64,000 nucleotides of DNA from assembly GCA_019973155.2 (NCBI GenBank), contig BPQB01000053.1, forward strand, positions 1 through 64,000, in the 5' to 3' direction. This document shows, piece by piece, positions 32,482-43,870 of this stretch. Below the pieces are notes generated by a model, which saw only the letters and a list, made by a program, of their open reading frames with translations, was not told the origin of the DNA and made no database searches. The translations under genes and the position numbers were made by a program. Source of the DNA: Phanerochaete sordida. Its lineage: Eukaryota > Basidiomycota > Agaricomycetes > Polyporales > Phanerochaetaceae. The first letter of the stretch is position 1. Each line of letters opens with the position of its first letter.

Positions 32482-34656
32482 CTACAGACCAAGGTTGCTG
32501 CGAAGGGCTTCAGAGCGCGACGGAGACCTCGCCATCGGACTGAGCGGGGTCTTGGGGATATTCTGTCCGGGTACAGCAAGGGGGCTCTGGGGATAGGCTA
32601 TCGGCCCGCCGCTGCTCGCAGGGAAATCCGCGCGGCGCGCGCTACTCGTGTACGCGCTGTCCAGCGACACCGCGGAGAACGAGCCGGGCGACGACGCGAT
32701 GGCGCTGTCGGGCGCAATGACGGGCTCGTCCTCCATCGGGCTATGCGGGTGTCCAGCGCCGCTCTCGATAGGGCGATGCGCGTGCCGCTGGCCGTGCGGC
32801 GTGTGCGGGTCCTCAGCGTCGTGCACGTCGGTGACGATCGTGATCGGGGGGACCTCGTCGTCGTCCGGGACGGGCTCCGAGTCGGGGCTGCCGACCTGCT
32901 TGAACACCTTCTCGTGCTCGCTCGCGTCGTCTTCGAAGAACGTGTCATCCATCTTCTCCGCCATGTACGACCCCGGCACGTCGCCGACGGGCGAGCGGCC
33001 GCCGGCCTCGAAGGAGTCGTCGGGCTCGGGGTCGTCCGTGAACCGCTTGGTGATGATGCTGTGGCGGGGGAGCACCCTGCGAGTCAGGAAGAACAGAGAG
33101 ACGTTGATGAGGCCTGAAGCAGTAAGTTAGTTCGAAGTCTCCGAAGAAATCAAAGTATCGCTATCTCACCTGATAAGAGATAGACGCAGTCGCTGAGAAC
33201 AAGTGGTGAGTGACGAGAAATATATGACGGGGATAAAACCTACGTGAAGACGGTAGCTGCGAAGGGGACCTCGGCCCCAGCCCAATCAGCGAATCGGGCA
33301 ATGGCAATGGGAAGAATGATACATGTGTAGGCAACCTGGGTCGAAAGATCAGTTTACCTTCGACTAGGATTGAACGCAAGAACATACAGGGTATCTAGAA
33401 ATTTGGTCAGCACGTTGAACCAAAATTTGATTAAAGATGATACTTACAGCAGCATCTGCTTCGCCACCGCGACAGACTGGTCATCAGCACTGAGCCCGCG
33501 GGCAGAATCCGTGCTATGGTGGACGCGGAAGCGCCATCGCCAGCCGGCAACCAGGATGTTGCCTCGGATCTTGAGGAAGATGAGGCTGTAGAGCACAAAG
33601 CTGAGGAACGCTGAGGCAAACATCTGGACATGCCATCAGCGGCGGCCCCGTAAATTGTCGAGTCATGACCTACAAACATGTAGTCCAAGCTACAGATAAG
33701 CTCGTAAATAACAAGCACTTCTGCATTGGTTGATATAGACTTACGCAATTCGAGCACCAGGATACTGATCTGAGATCCAGCACCAGTAGCCAGAGATGCC
33801 GTCTAGTCCCGTCGTGAGTCTCCAGCCATGACTGTACCACTCGACAAAACGTACAGAATGGGCCGTGCTGCTTGACGTTGAGGGTCGCAGGGCCAGCGAT
33901 GACAAACGCAGCGATAGCAGACCAGTTGAAGACGATCGTCGTGATGAGCACGTAACGACGCAAGTCCCAGCCCAGGAACAGCACCCAGAAGGTGTGCATG
34001 GCGATGACCTGCGTAGGCATAATCGTGAGCACTTGAGCTGAACTATAGCTTCCCCGATGAACATACGAAAGCCCTGAGTGGGACAACCAATGAGCACCTT
34101 CCTGGTACGTCTGAACTCTCCGAGAACTCACCAGATAGCAGTGCCGACATCGGCGAGCTGCTTGATAGCGCCCTGCGCCTGGCAGAACGGCATAAACGTC
34201 ACGCCCTTCTCGTTCACCCACTTCGCATTCATCAGCGAACCAATCGCTGCATATCCGCCGTCAGCGCGCGCAAGCACGAGGCGCGCCCGCCACACGCACC
34301 CTGCAGGAAGTCGCAGAAGAGCAGCGAGACGAGGTACGCCGCGGCGTGGCTGCGCACGAACATGTGTGGGTTGACGGACCTGCGGGTGTTCCACGCCGAT
34401 ATCTGTGGGGGCCCATCAGCACGCACCAGATGGGTGTGTTCGGGGGCGTCATACCGAGATGGCCCCCAGCAATGTCACGACTGCGACGAGCGACACGCTC
34501 GAGGCGGCGACGAGCACCTGCGGGGCGGTCTAGCGGGGGTTTGCGCATGCTGTGGCGGGCACGTACCACGAGTCCGTGCGCCTCGCCGCCCCCGACGGGC
34601 ATGTAGACGAGCAGGTCGTGCCCGTTGGGCAGCCTGACGGTCGACGAGTTCGTCAT
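32482..34656 (-). CDS. G protein-coupled receptor, Git3/cAMP-receptor-like
   Basis: Thirteen exons on the minus strand: 34656-34567, 34517-34455, 34402-34300, 34246-34132, 34073-34067, 34008-33855, 33802-33745, 33689-33674, 33623-33448, 33394-33388, 33335-33244, 33192-33170, 33113-32482, giving 511 residues. Seven hydrophobic helices are visible, with VNPHMFVRSHAAAYLVSLL in TM2, Cys in FMPFCQAQG and GYWCWISDQYPG (likely ECL1-ECL2 disulfide), and KQMLLYPVAYTCIILPIAI in TM6. The long acidic Ser/Pro-rich C-tail is cytosolic. By family it senses glucose or another small ligand and acts through a G-alpha/cAMP route; the ligand is unknown. Two exons are only 7 nt and one is 16 nt, all needed to hold the frame. 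Confidence 0.88.
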
Positions 34657-35257
34657 ATCTGGCGTCACGCGTCGTCAAACAAGCAGGCAAACACAGTAAT
34701 ACAACAGTGGCGAAGTGCGTGTGCGGGCCCGCCGGACACTTCGACCAGCGAAAGCGCAGAAAGAGAAGGAGAGAGAGAGGGAAGCAGGCGGCGAGGGACC
34801 AGCCCAGAAGACAGCGGTGCGGAAGAGAAGGGTGCGGGGAGCAGCACGGGCCCGCACACGGCGACCCGCTGTTGATATCACGTCTGTGCATCTGCGGCGC
34901 GCGGGGCGGTGCCCGTCGCTCGCCAGCCCCCGCGCGGCGCGCTGCGAGGGCGGGCGCCTCGCATCAGTGTGCCACCGCCCCCGCGTGATGGAGCCGCGAC
35001 GGTGGGCCCGCGACGGGGCGTCGCGACGGTTTCAGGCATGGCGCGCGTGTGTGCAGAGATGTTGGTCCCTGGGCGGTCCCGGGCGGGGTGGGGCAGGGAC
35101 GGGATCCTATAAACGAGGGTGGAGTACAGGAGCGGCGTGGATTAACGCGTACGAAGCATACGGTGTCAAGGGAAGGATAGATAGGGTGCCTAGTGCGGAT
35201 TATGCTGAGGTGGTGCGTGCGTGCATGTGCTGGAATTTTGAGGCGCGACGCGGACGC
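34657..35257. other. Intergenic, GPCR upstream region
   Basis: GC-rich leader and promoter of the GPCR gene; a purine-rich A/G tract lies around 34750-34840. A TATAAACG at 35108 on the plus strand faces no gene. Nothing else is supported. Confidence 0.4.
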
Positions 35258-36590
35258 TCAGGGACTGCCCGGCGAGAACTTGTTGAGTTCGAGCCAGCGG
35301 TTCGAGCGCTCTGGCGGCGCGTCCATGTCGACGATGACGACGCTGTCGTGCATCATGTACGGCGACGTGCGGCCCGCGGGCTCGCGCTTCTCCTCGGGGT
35401 TCGCGAGCTCGATCCGGCGCATGCGCAGGAGCGCGCGGTTGAGGATCGTCGTGATCATGCACCAGATGAAGCTGGCGCGGCGCGGGTGAGCGGGGGAGGC
35501 AGCGGACCAGCGGAACGAGGCTTACAAGACGACGACCATAATCATGGACGGGCGCGCAACGATGGAGAGCGTCAAGTTCAGGATGCGGAAGCAGGTCACC
35601 GCCTATGCAGAGGTCAACTCCTGCGTGTCCATGCCATCGAAAAGCACGCACGAAGAAGTAGGTGATGCCGTCTCTGTGGAGAGATCTGGTGAGGGCCTGT
35701 TCTGCCTGAGAAGGCCGGTGGAGCGCGTTCAGGATCGTGGAGACCAATACAAGGACCTCGAACAGCATCTATGACGAGTATGAGTTTCATGCCCCAAGAT
35801 TCCAGATGGTGAGATCTTACCGGCGCAGCCCAGACACCACTGAAAAACGGCGTCTTGAGCGTCGTGATGCACATCCCTGCGATAGAGTTCCATTGCAGGC
35901 CCGCTGCGGCGGCAGATTCAGGAAGCCGTGGGACCGAAATACAGCGAGCACGTACGCCAAAACTTCGTCAAGGCTATGACCATCATCACGGTCTGCGTTG
36001 TGAAGCTGATAAGGAACCCAGCGACCATCAAGCGTACGATGATCTGCAATGCGGGATGTGAGCTGCATTATTCTACAATGAGAAGTGCAGCGTACCGGCC
36101 GACGGTCCCACAGCGTGATAACTCGCAGTAGGACGAGGATGTTTCCCACCGCGATAGACACAAGACTCAGGATAGAGCAAGTGATGAGAAGCCGCTTGCA
36201 CCCCAAGTCAGAGAACGCATCCCCCACAAAACCACACATCTCTGGCGGCGGGTAAGCGTTAGCCACGAACCGCCATCGAGACGCGGACAAAACGTACCAT
36301 ACGCCACCACAAGCAAGCACGACAGCACCATGTAGCGATTGAAGATGAAAGCATACTTGAAAAAAGAAGGAGGCGCGCGCCACACGAGCCGGACCTCGTC
36401 CATAAACGTGAGGACATGGTCGTAGCATAGGATCACCAGGCCAGCGGCTGCGCATATAATCAGCCAGTGCAGCACAGTCAATGAGTAGGGACTCACCGGT
36501 CATGAACCGCGTCGCGTTCGCATCGTGGAGGCCCTGCAGCAGGGCCTGCAGCTCGGCGGCGAAGGCGGGCGGCAGGGTCGGGAGCGACAT
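35258..36590 (-). CDS. DUF6533-type seven-helix membrane protein
   Basis: Eight exons on the minus strand: 36590-36497, 36447-36298, 36241-36096, 36043-35956, 35903-35821, 35768-35652, 35602-35526, 35471-35258, giving 322 residues. The N-terminal half has the family signature LVILCYDHVLTFMDEVRLVW followed by FNRYMVLSCLLVVAY. It then has ITCSILSLVSIAVGNILVLL, a conserved WDRRP, and HRDGITYFFAVTCFRILNLT before the last helix. The C-tail ends RSNRWLELNKFSPGSP. About seven hydrophobic segments are seen. The family is expanded in Agaricomycetes, and its function is not established to my knowledge. It lies in tandem with the GPCR on the same strand, although the two are not obviously related in sequence. 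Confidence 0.87.
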
Positions 36591-37989
36591 AGACTACTAA
36601 CACAACAAAGGGAAGCGGAAGCCCGGCGCGGGGACGGACGCGGCGGCGGCGCGAGATAAAAGGGAGGGGCAGGGGTCAGCATTAGCACAGATGCAGACAG
36701 GCGAGCACAGCAGCAGCGGGCGACTTTGGGCCCCGGTCGGCCGACGGCAGTGATAGATGGAATGGGGTGTCTGACACGGCCCACCGTGCGGTCGCGACGC
36801 ATCAGCGTCCGCCGCCACACCACCTGCGCACCGCATTCCGCGCACTGATGCACGCTAGTGCCCGGGGCGAGACGATCTCCGGGACGCCAATCCAGGCCAA
36901 TCCCTGCGGATCCCAGATCGCGAGAAAAGGACGGCGCGCGGCACGCACCTCGACAGCGCGCACGACGCGGGGCTTCCTCCGCACGGGCGTGCGGCGGGCA
37001 GCATGCCCGCGTATATATGCGCGCGCCGAGCACAGGCATCGGCGCCATCGCCGCGCGGCGCGATCGCTCTGCGTGCGCGTGCGGTTGGGGTGCCTGGGTG
37101 CGCGCACACACCGTTGAGCCGGCGCACGCTGTGTCTGCAGCCGCGCGCATTGCGTTCGGGGCGGCGTCGATCGTGCCGCGCACGCAGCCCGGCGTCCTCG
37201 TTGGACGGCGGGCCCGGCTGCAGCGCGAGAATTGGGTGGGCTTCGCGGGTAGGCGGCGGGAATGGGGTGCACCAGGCGGCGCGTGGGGGTGGCTCTCGAT
37301 GACCAATTGTCGCGCTGTTATCTTCATTAAACACGTTCGACGGAGGCTTCTGACCACCCCACGCGGCTAGCCTCGACTAGCGGGCGCATATACCGACTAG
37401 TCCGTGTTGAGAACGCGTCCGCGATCGGGTCGTTAGCAAGGATGAGTACCGCCACGCCGTGCGATAAGACTCGCCTGAGACATGGCTGCTCTACGCTGTT
37501 GTGCACGGCCAGGCACGACGGCGAGCACGTCCTCGACGTTATTTCACTCGAGAAGTCGTCGGCAAAATACAGGAAAATGGCGAGAAAAAGATGGTCGTCA
37601 TCGTCGTGGGAACGAACGACGGGAGATCGCCTCGACGGTCGGCGCTCTCTTCCCGCCGGCGGATGCAGACGCGGATCATTATTGATCCCGGAAGCTAAAC
37701 ACGGTTAGGCCCCGCCCGGTGCCTGGCTCGCCATGTGCCGCCCGACTCGACGCCAAGCCAGCATCGCAGCAGTTGTTAGGGATCAAGTTACTGTTACAGG
37801 TACTGAGCAAAGTGCTACTTGAACAACGAGGAAAGCATGTGTGATTCGTTCCAGATTTTCGTGCCAGTTTCATAACAAACATCCGTCATGAGCATGACAT
37901 CCACATATCAGGCTCCTGGAGAAACCGCAGCCGTGAATCACGCCTCGCATCTCCATGGACCCAACAATGTGGAAGCTTCGTGTCGCAGC
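36591..37989. other. Intergenic region with GC-rich island
   Basis: 36750-37270 is very GC-rich, with long open frames in several frames (Arg/Ala/Pro-rich, no domains). 37380-37980 is of ordinary composition with no supported gene. It includes the 3' flank of the membrane protein gene ending at 37990. Confidence 0.45.
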
Positions 37990-38970
37990 TTAGTTGCCGC
38001 CGACGAGAGGAGCGCGCTCCTCGTCGAGCGACACCGCGTTTCCGCCGCGGGCGATCTTGAGGCCCAGCGCGATGACGGCCTTGCCAACGAAGAGGGTGGC
38101 GAGGATCGCGAACGCGAGCGCAGTCCAGTGGACGAACGCATCGTGGGTCTGGTGAGCGAAGGTCGCCCAGAGGTACCAGGCGATGGCAACGCCGGCGGGG
38201 AGGTCGCCCTCTGGGGAGGAGAACGCGTAGGTGGCAGCGGTGGACTCGAGGAAGAGGAACGCAAGGAAGACGAAGACCTTGGTCCAGACGCCGGCGTGGT
38301 GGTGGTGCAGGTCAACACCGAACGCAGTGAAGGTGGAGAGGACGACGAGGACAGTGGTCCAGCCGTGGTAGAGGGAGAAGGGGAGGTGGACGAAAATCTC
38401 GTCGGCGACGCTGGAGGGCTCGTGATACTTCTTGACGATATAGTAGATGTGCGTCACGGCCGAGGAGACGAGGAGCGCAAAGATAAACGCTGGAGACGCG
38501 GTCATCAGTATGGAGTGGCTATGACAGCTGGGAATGATGACGTACCGATAATGTAGTGGTGAGTTGACCACAAGTTCACGTATACAAGGTTAAGAACGGC
38601 AAGAAGGGGAAGACGCCATGAGATGCCCTCGATAATGCTGCGGTGGCCGTTCTCAGTGAACTGGTAGATGATGGTGCCGAGGAGCAGAAGGTGGATGACG
38701 GTCCTGCGCAGTCACGGTCAGCGACATGCGCACGCCATGGGCATGTTTCAGGCTCACCAGATGAGGAACGCCCAAGGCGCGGGAGTAATGTAGGTCTCCT
38801 TGCCAGTCAGGTAGATGTCGCTCGGGCCCGCAACAGTGTAGATGTTGGAGCCAAGGAAGAGGAAGTAAACCAAAACGTTCACAATCTGCACAGCAGTCAG
38901 CGTCGCGCGCAGCCAGCGCAACGAGCGCACGCACCTTGAGGAAGATGCCATCTGTCCAGCTGTAGGCCAT
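37990..38970 (-). CDS. Seven-helix membrane protein, distantly like tryptophan-rich sensory proteins
   Basis: Four exons on the minus strand: 38970-38935, 38885-38758, 38703-38546, 38489-37990, giving 273 residues. It starts [20 protein letters not shown]. Hydrophobic segments alternate with [20 protein letters not shown] (W- and P-containing), [35 protein letters not shown] and [20 protein letters not shown]. The P-x-x-FxIW and LPFSxYxGW patterns recall bacterial and plant relatives of tryptophan-rich sensory (TspO-like) proteins, but I am not certain of that link. It could simply be a conserved fungal integral membrane protein. There is no signal peptide, and the tail is short and cytosolic. 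Confidence 0.8.
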
Positions 38971-40580
38971 GGCGGCGGGGTCTCTGCGCGGGGCGGGCGT
39001 GCGAGGGAAAGGGGCTGCCGGCTCGAGGACGACGACGGTGGGGGAGGAGGGAAAGCTGCGAGCGGGCGTCCCTGCGGCCTGCCTTTATGAGCAGCTGCAC
39101 GGACGCGTGACGTAACAGCGCCCGCGTGACGCGCCATCCGGCTCCGCTCGAACAGTGCCATGAACATTCCTCGACCCGGCCGGGCGCCCGCCCGCCGCCT
39201 GTGCTGGCCCCTTCGCCGTCGCGTACGACGCGCAGAGCCAGAGTCGCAACCTCAAAATTATCTACAATGCGCGTGCGCGCCGTCCAGGCCGTCCTCCGGC
39301 GCTGGCGTGCGCAGCGGCGCCGCCTGCGCAATCTGCGGCGAGTGGGGCACCCGGAGCATGCAGCATCGCGTCATGCAGGAGGCCCGTGCTGCGGGCCTGC
39401 GGCCCCCAATGCAGCGCCCCCATCAGCGTGCCGTGCGCACGAAATTCGCGCGCAAAGGCGAGTGCAATCAGGCTCCAGCACGTGTGCCTGCGGCCGGCGA
39501 GGCACGCCTTCCAGAAGGCCCCGCGGCCGTGCACGGCGTCCGCCTGCGTCCGCGCGCGGGGGAACGTGCCTAAAAGACCTAAAAGCCAAAAGGCGGTGCG
39601 CATCGATGGCGCGGCGCGCGCGATGGGCGTGCGATATGCTCGGCGCGAGCGACGTGCTAGACGGTGCGGATGGTGAGACTGCCGCTGCGGCGCGGCCTTC
39701 TGGAAGGCCCCGTGGGCCGGACGCGCGAGGCGGCGAGGGGATCATCGGGAGGGCACCATGGCGCGGCCGGGCACGGAAATAGGCTGCTGCACGCGTCGGC
39801 GGCCTGGCCGCGGCTGGGCCTGCGTCAGTGCCGTGCGTCGGGGAGGGTGGACACGCTCGGGCTGGCAGACATTCATACAGCAACGGCATTGCTGTTCGTC
39901 GCTCTCACGCATTGACAGCCAGAGGGAAAGAGGTCGTGTGCTGATGAACTTTGACTGCGTGCACGCAAAGCTTAAAGCCCTGGCACGCACGAAGGATGCT
40001 CCGCGAGCTAGCTCTTCGTCGGCACGCTGTCTACTTGCACAGTATGCTTGAGCTGCAGCCTCTGCGACTCAGTATGGTGGGATGATAAATGCTAGAGGCA
40101 CGACGTGGCCTCGACACACAGCTGCGACAGAGTTCGATCCTATTGAGTTTCTATTGCTGTTCGCTCATTGCTAGGAAGTCTTTCGGGAGAAGGCATCGAA
40201 TAGCGTCAAAACGCATATGAATGAGCGCAGGCGGTGCATCCGTGGTTCGCGTCTTCTTTGTACAGCCACGCCCGGAGTCCTGTCAATGTAGGCTTTGAAG
40301 TGCGCGTATCTCCTCTATTGCTGGTAGGAGCTACAGATGAGTGGGGTGTATGAAAGGTCCAAGACATACTGCGCAGTAGTCTATACGAGTCAGGCCTGGT
40401 GTAGGTCTCGTAATACGCCCTTGAGCGACCTCGATCGGCCGCCGCTGTGGAAGGATCGCTATATGGCCGCCACGGGGAAGCGGTGCGCGAGGGTGGAGCA
40501 GATGCACAGTGTCATAGATCGCAAGTCAGGGTCCATCCTGCGGGCACGCGCCACGCTTCGAAGGGACACAGTGGGGCCAA
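38971..40580. other. 1.6 kb intergenic region with GC-rich island
   Basis: 39130-39780 is very GC-rich with domain-free open frames. It contains the motif CCTTCCAGAAGGCCCCG near 39510 and its inverted-centre counterpart CCTTCTGGAAGGCCCCG near 39698. 39900-40580 is ordinary sequence. No gene is supported. Confidence 0.45.
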
Positions 40581-41316
40581 TCACTTGACGTCGTCTTCAC
40601 TCGCCGCCAGCGTGAGCGTGTCTTCCCGCCTCGCATTTGCGCTGACCGTAGCCCTGCGGCGCGCCTCACTGGGCGCACTGAGCGCCTGGATCCGTGTCGA
40701 GTACGTCTGCGCGACGAACGCCGCGACCGCCTGGCACCGCACGCACCCCGTCAGCACAACCGCCTGCATTCGCACAGCGAGGCACACGCACCAGCACTAT
40801 CGCGCCGAGCATGAGCCGGTCCTTCCAGCGCTCGTCCATCCCGACGTGCAGCTCTGCGCGCCGCCGCTGCTTCGCCCGCCACATCGCCGTGCTGAGGTCG
40901 TGGTAGTCCGTGCGCGCGCGCTGCGGCTCGTCCGGGTCCGACGCGAGCGGGCGCTTGCCCCGGAGCGCGTCGTACGCGGCGGAGATCGCGTGGAAGCGCG
41001 CCTGCGCTGTCGCCGGAGGCAGCGGGCGACTCACCGGCGAGTCGGGGTGGTATATGCGCACGAGTTCGTAGTCTGTGGGGTACACGGTCAGTGTATGCAT
41101 CTTGTAGCATGGGAAGCGCATACATCTCGCTTTGACGTCGGCTTTCGTGGCGCTCCGAGGCAGGTGAAAGATTTGGTGCGGTGTCGGGTTCGCAGTCGTC
41201 GGGTACGGGTAGGGGTTCGCGCTCGTCGAGGCCTGTCGTTGTATCGGACGAATACAAGTATCAAGGAAAGCTAGTCGTCGAGGCAGAGCACATTGCATCC
41301 AAAGCCGAGAGCTCAT
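40581..41316 (-). CDS. Mitochondrial-type J-domain (DnaJ) protein
   Basis: Three exons on the minus strand: 41316-41124, 41072-40792, 40730-40581, giving 207 residues. The first ~35 residues are basic and hydroxylated without acids (MQCALPRRLAF, CIRPIQRQASTSANPY), which suggests a mitochondrial presequence. The J domain follows: HQIFHLPRSATKADVKARYY, ELVRIYHPDS with the HPD tripeptide, and ARFHAISAAYDALRGKRP. A single membrane segment (RLMLGAIVLAVAAFVAQTY) depends on a 64-nt last intron. By family it would stimulate an Hsp70 at or in mitochondria. The start at 41316 and a second ATG six codons on are both possible. Confidence 0.85.
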
Positions 41317-41617
41317 CGCAAGGAGTGTGGTGGTGGTCTGTACGAAGGAATCGGAAGCGCAGAACCGGAGACCGTCTGCAGATGCCGACGTGCCGGATTT
41401 GATGGGGACGAAGCCTGCCTATTTTGGCGCCACCACTGCGGAAGGTGCTCGCCGCTATGCCACTGGCCTTCGTCAGGAAAAAGATTGTTTGTCAAGCAAC
41501 ATCTGTTCAACTACCCTATACACTGCTACGCAAAAATAGTCCCACAAGCAGAGACGCATTCTAGCGCCCTACAAAGTCCAAAAGATTCACGAAAAACTGG
41601 ATCCAGGAGCGAGCCCC
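41317..41617. other. Short intergenic spacer
   Basis: About 300 nt holding the promoter of the J-protein gene and the 3' flank of the next minus-strand gene. No other element is seen. Confidence 0.4.
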
Positions 41618-43016
41618 TCAGAAGTACAGACCGATCCATCCCTGAGAGGACGACGCAGTGATTTTGTCGCCGCCGTCCTTGTTGCCGACCCAAGGCAGCT
41701 CGTTGGAGGTGCGGTTGAACATGCCCTGCACACCAGAGGTGGAGGACGAGCGCGCCTTGACGTCCACAAGACCGTTGAACTCGGCGTTCTTGTACGTCAG
41801 GTACAGGTCGCCCTTGCGCTCGCTCTTGTGCGTGCTCTGGATCTGGCGGTGCGGTGCGCCAGAGTCGCTCTCGTAAAAAACGTCTGCGCGGCCGGAGCCA
41901 GTGTAGGTGTTGAGCGTCGCCGGCGAGGGCTCCGCGGCGGGTGCGGGGTGCACGTGCACGTTCAGGACCGCGTCGCCCTTGTTCGTGAAGATCGACGTCT
42001 CGTCGACGATGCTGACGTCGCCGACGAGCCAGCCCTTGCGGGTCTCGAGCTGCAGCGTCTTCGCGCGGACGCCGGCGGCGGGGAGCAGCATGTGCTTGTC
42101 CGAGTCGTCCATGGAGGCCAGGGTCACGACGAGGCTGTCGAGCGCGACGCGCGCGTCCTTGTCGAACTGCACCTGCGTCAGGCTGGAGGCGATGATCTTG
42201 AGGTCTCGGAGCGCGGGCGGGACGCGCATGACCATGTCGAAGCGCATGCACGACGAGCCGACGACGGGCGTTTCGAGGAACACGCGGCTCTGCGTGACGC
42301 TGTCCTGCGGGTACTGCATGCGGACAGAGTCCAGCAGCGCGTTGTTGTCGGTGCGCAGAGTCATCTCGAGCTGGATGTCCTGGGCGTCGGCGGCGCCTTC
42401 TGCGAGAAGGACGGTGCCGTACGCGCCACCGCTGATGTCGATAGTGGTATCAGCGTTTGCGCCGATAGGAATGTTGTACAGGGTCTGGCCAGGGTTGTAA
42501 ACATGCTTCGCGTTGGCGCAGCCAAGCGAAGTGCTGTACGCAGGCATGCCTTCGAGACCGGTTGGCGATGGCTGGGTTTCGCAAGAGCGTCAATTGGGCG
42601 GACCAAACGCCGAAAGGTAGGCGAAAAAACCAACCGTGGCAAGCCAGATAGCGAACTTGATCAGCTGCCAGCCAAAGAAAATGGCGCAGACGATACCGAA
42701 AGCCTTCCAGAAAAGACCGCATCTAAAAGGACCCTTAGTTACTGGTATCACAATACAAGGACGCGCGTACTTGAGACCGCAGCAGACACAGCAATCCTTC
42801 CTGGCCTTGTGCTTGGGCCTTGCCGAGGGAATTTCAGTGTCGATCTCAAGGTGGGGCAGGTCCCTGCTTCGCTCTGGGTCGATGGGACTGTGCAGAGCAA
42901 CTGGGCCATGGCCAAGGCCTTCCTCGTCACCCGGCACTTGCTCATCTGAGCAGCAATGAACACAACGCGATGAGGTATGCGAAACACGACTCACAGTCGT
43001 CATAACGCTCCTTCAT
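41618..43016 (-). CDS. Single-pass membrane protein with large beta-rich domain, unknown function
   Basis: Four exons on the minus strand: 43016-42995, 42945-42771, 42722-42635, 42571-41618, giving 412 residues. The 22-nt first exon encodes MKERYDD, and the start was chosen because it puts the conserved-looking HLEIDTEIPSARPKHKA in frame. A Cys pair (DCCVCCGLKCG) precedes one membrane helix (FGIVCAIFFGWQLIKFAIWL). The remaining ~310 residues are predicted beta-rich, with DTTIDISGGAYGTVLLAEGA, MRFDMVMRVPPALRDL, GWLVGDVSIVDETSIFTNKG and GDLYLTYKNAEFNGLVDVKA, and they end in GWIGLYF. Such type II-like proteins with a filament-like outer domain are common in Agaricomycetes. I cannot name the family. 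Confidence 0.8.
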
Positions 43017-43870
43017 TTTGAGAGCGACCATGACTGCGCCAACCAGCCCCCAGAAAGTAACATTCCGCTCCAAGAACCCGGGAGCCATTGTGAAAGACCG
43101 AAGCAGAAAAGAACGACTGGCAGTAGGCGAAACGCTGGCGCAGAACTTGAGGACGGGGAAAGTGCTTGGCGTAGAAGCAGAGGGGAAGGAAAGAAAGGTG
43201 GTGAACGATGGTCGTGGGACCAGTAAAGGTCTTTATACTCTGGCTGATCGGCGCGTGGACGCTGGCGCTCGTCGGGCGATGCGGAATGCGCCATCAGTAC
43301 GCGGGTGCCTGATCAAACGGTGAACGCGAGCCCGAGCTCGTCCCGCTATGGTAATTTGACTCAGCCCGACTCCCAAAGCGTCGTCGCGTGTATGCGTGAC
43401 CGTGTCAGATGTGTTTACCCCGCGCGCAGAACAAGGATAGGCGAGAACGCGAGACAACGACAGCGTGCAACGCGACTTCTTCCCCGCCGAGCAAACTCCC
43501 TGCGCACTTACCAAGCCAGAAGGATCGTGCTCTTATGCGACGTGCTTTACGTTGAACTCGGCCAGTGGCGATGCGCGAATGAAAAGATGTACAAATGTTA
43601 CAAATTCGCCGAAAAAATTGCGTCGCGACGACGACGCGCGCGACGCGTCTACAGTAGACGCCCATTAAGGCGCGGGACACGTGACCGCCTAGTAGAGTTC
43701 GCTCCAAGCTTGCTGGTATCGGCGTGTCCTCACGAAGCTTGCTGCAGGATGCCGCACTCCGTCGTCGAGGGGCCGCTGCGCTGCGTGCACCAAACGTTCA
43801 AACACAGCCGCCGCCACACTGACCCTGTATACAGCCCGCCCACTTCAAAACTCGACCACCGTCATCCACC
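43017..43870. other. Divergent intergenic region with short palindrome
   Basis: It lies between two divergent genes. It contains a perfect inverted repeat GCGTCTAC-A-GTAGACGC at 43645-43661 next to an ACGCGT. No other gene-like feature is seen. Confidence 0.45.
43645..43661. repeat. Perfect 8-bp inverted repeat with 1-nt spacer
   Basis: GCGTCTAC, A, GTAGACGC. It overlaps an ACGCGT box on its left side and lies 210 nt upstream of the start at 43871. It is a plausible dimeric factor site, though chance is possible. Confidence 0.45.

Noticed and set aside
40765..40792. 28-nt intron in the J-protein gene ending at an ATGCAG
   Set aside because: Below a workable intron size; the 64-nt intron 40791-40731 uses the same donor, keeps frame and yields a clean membrane helix.
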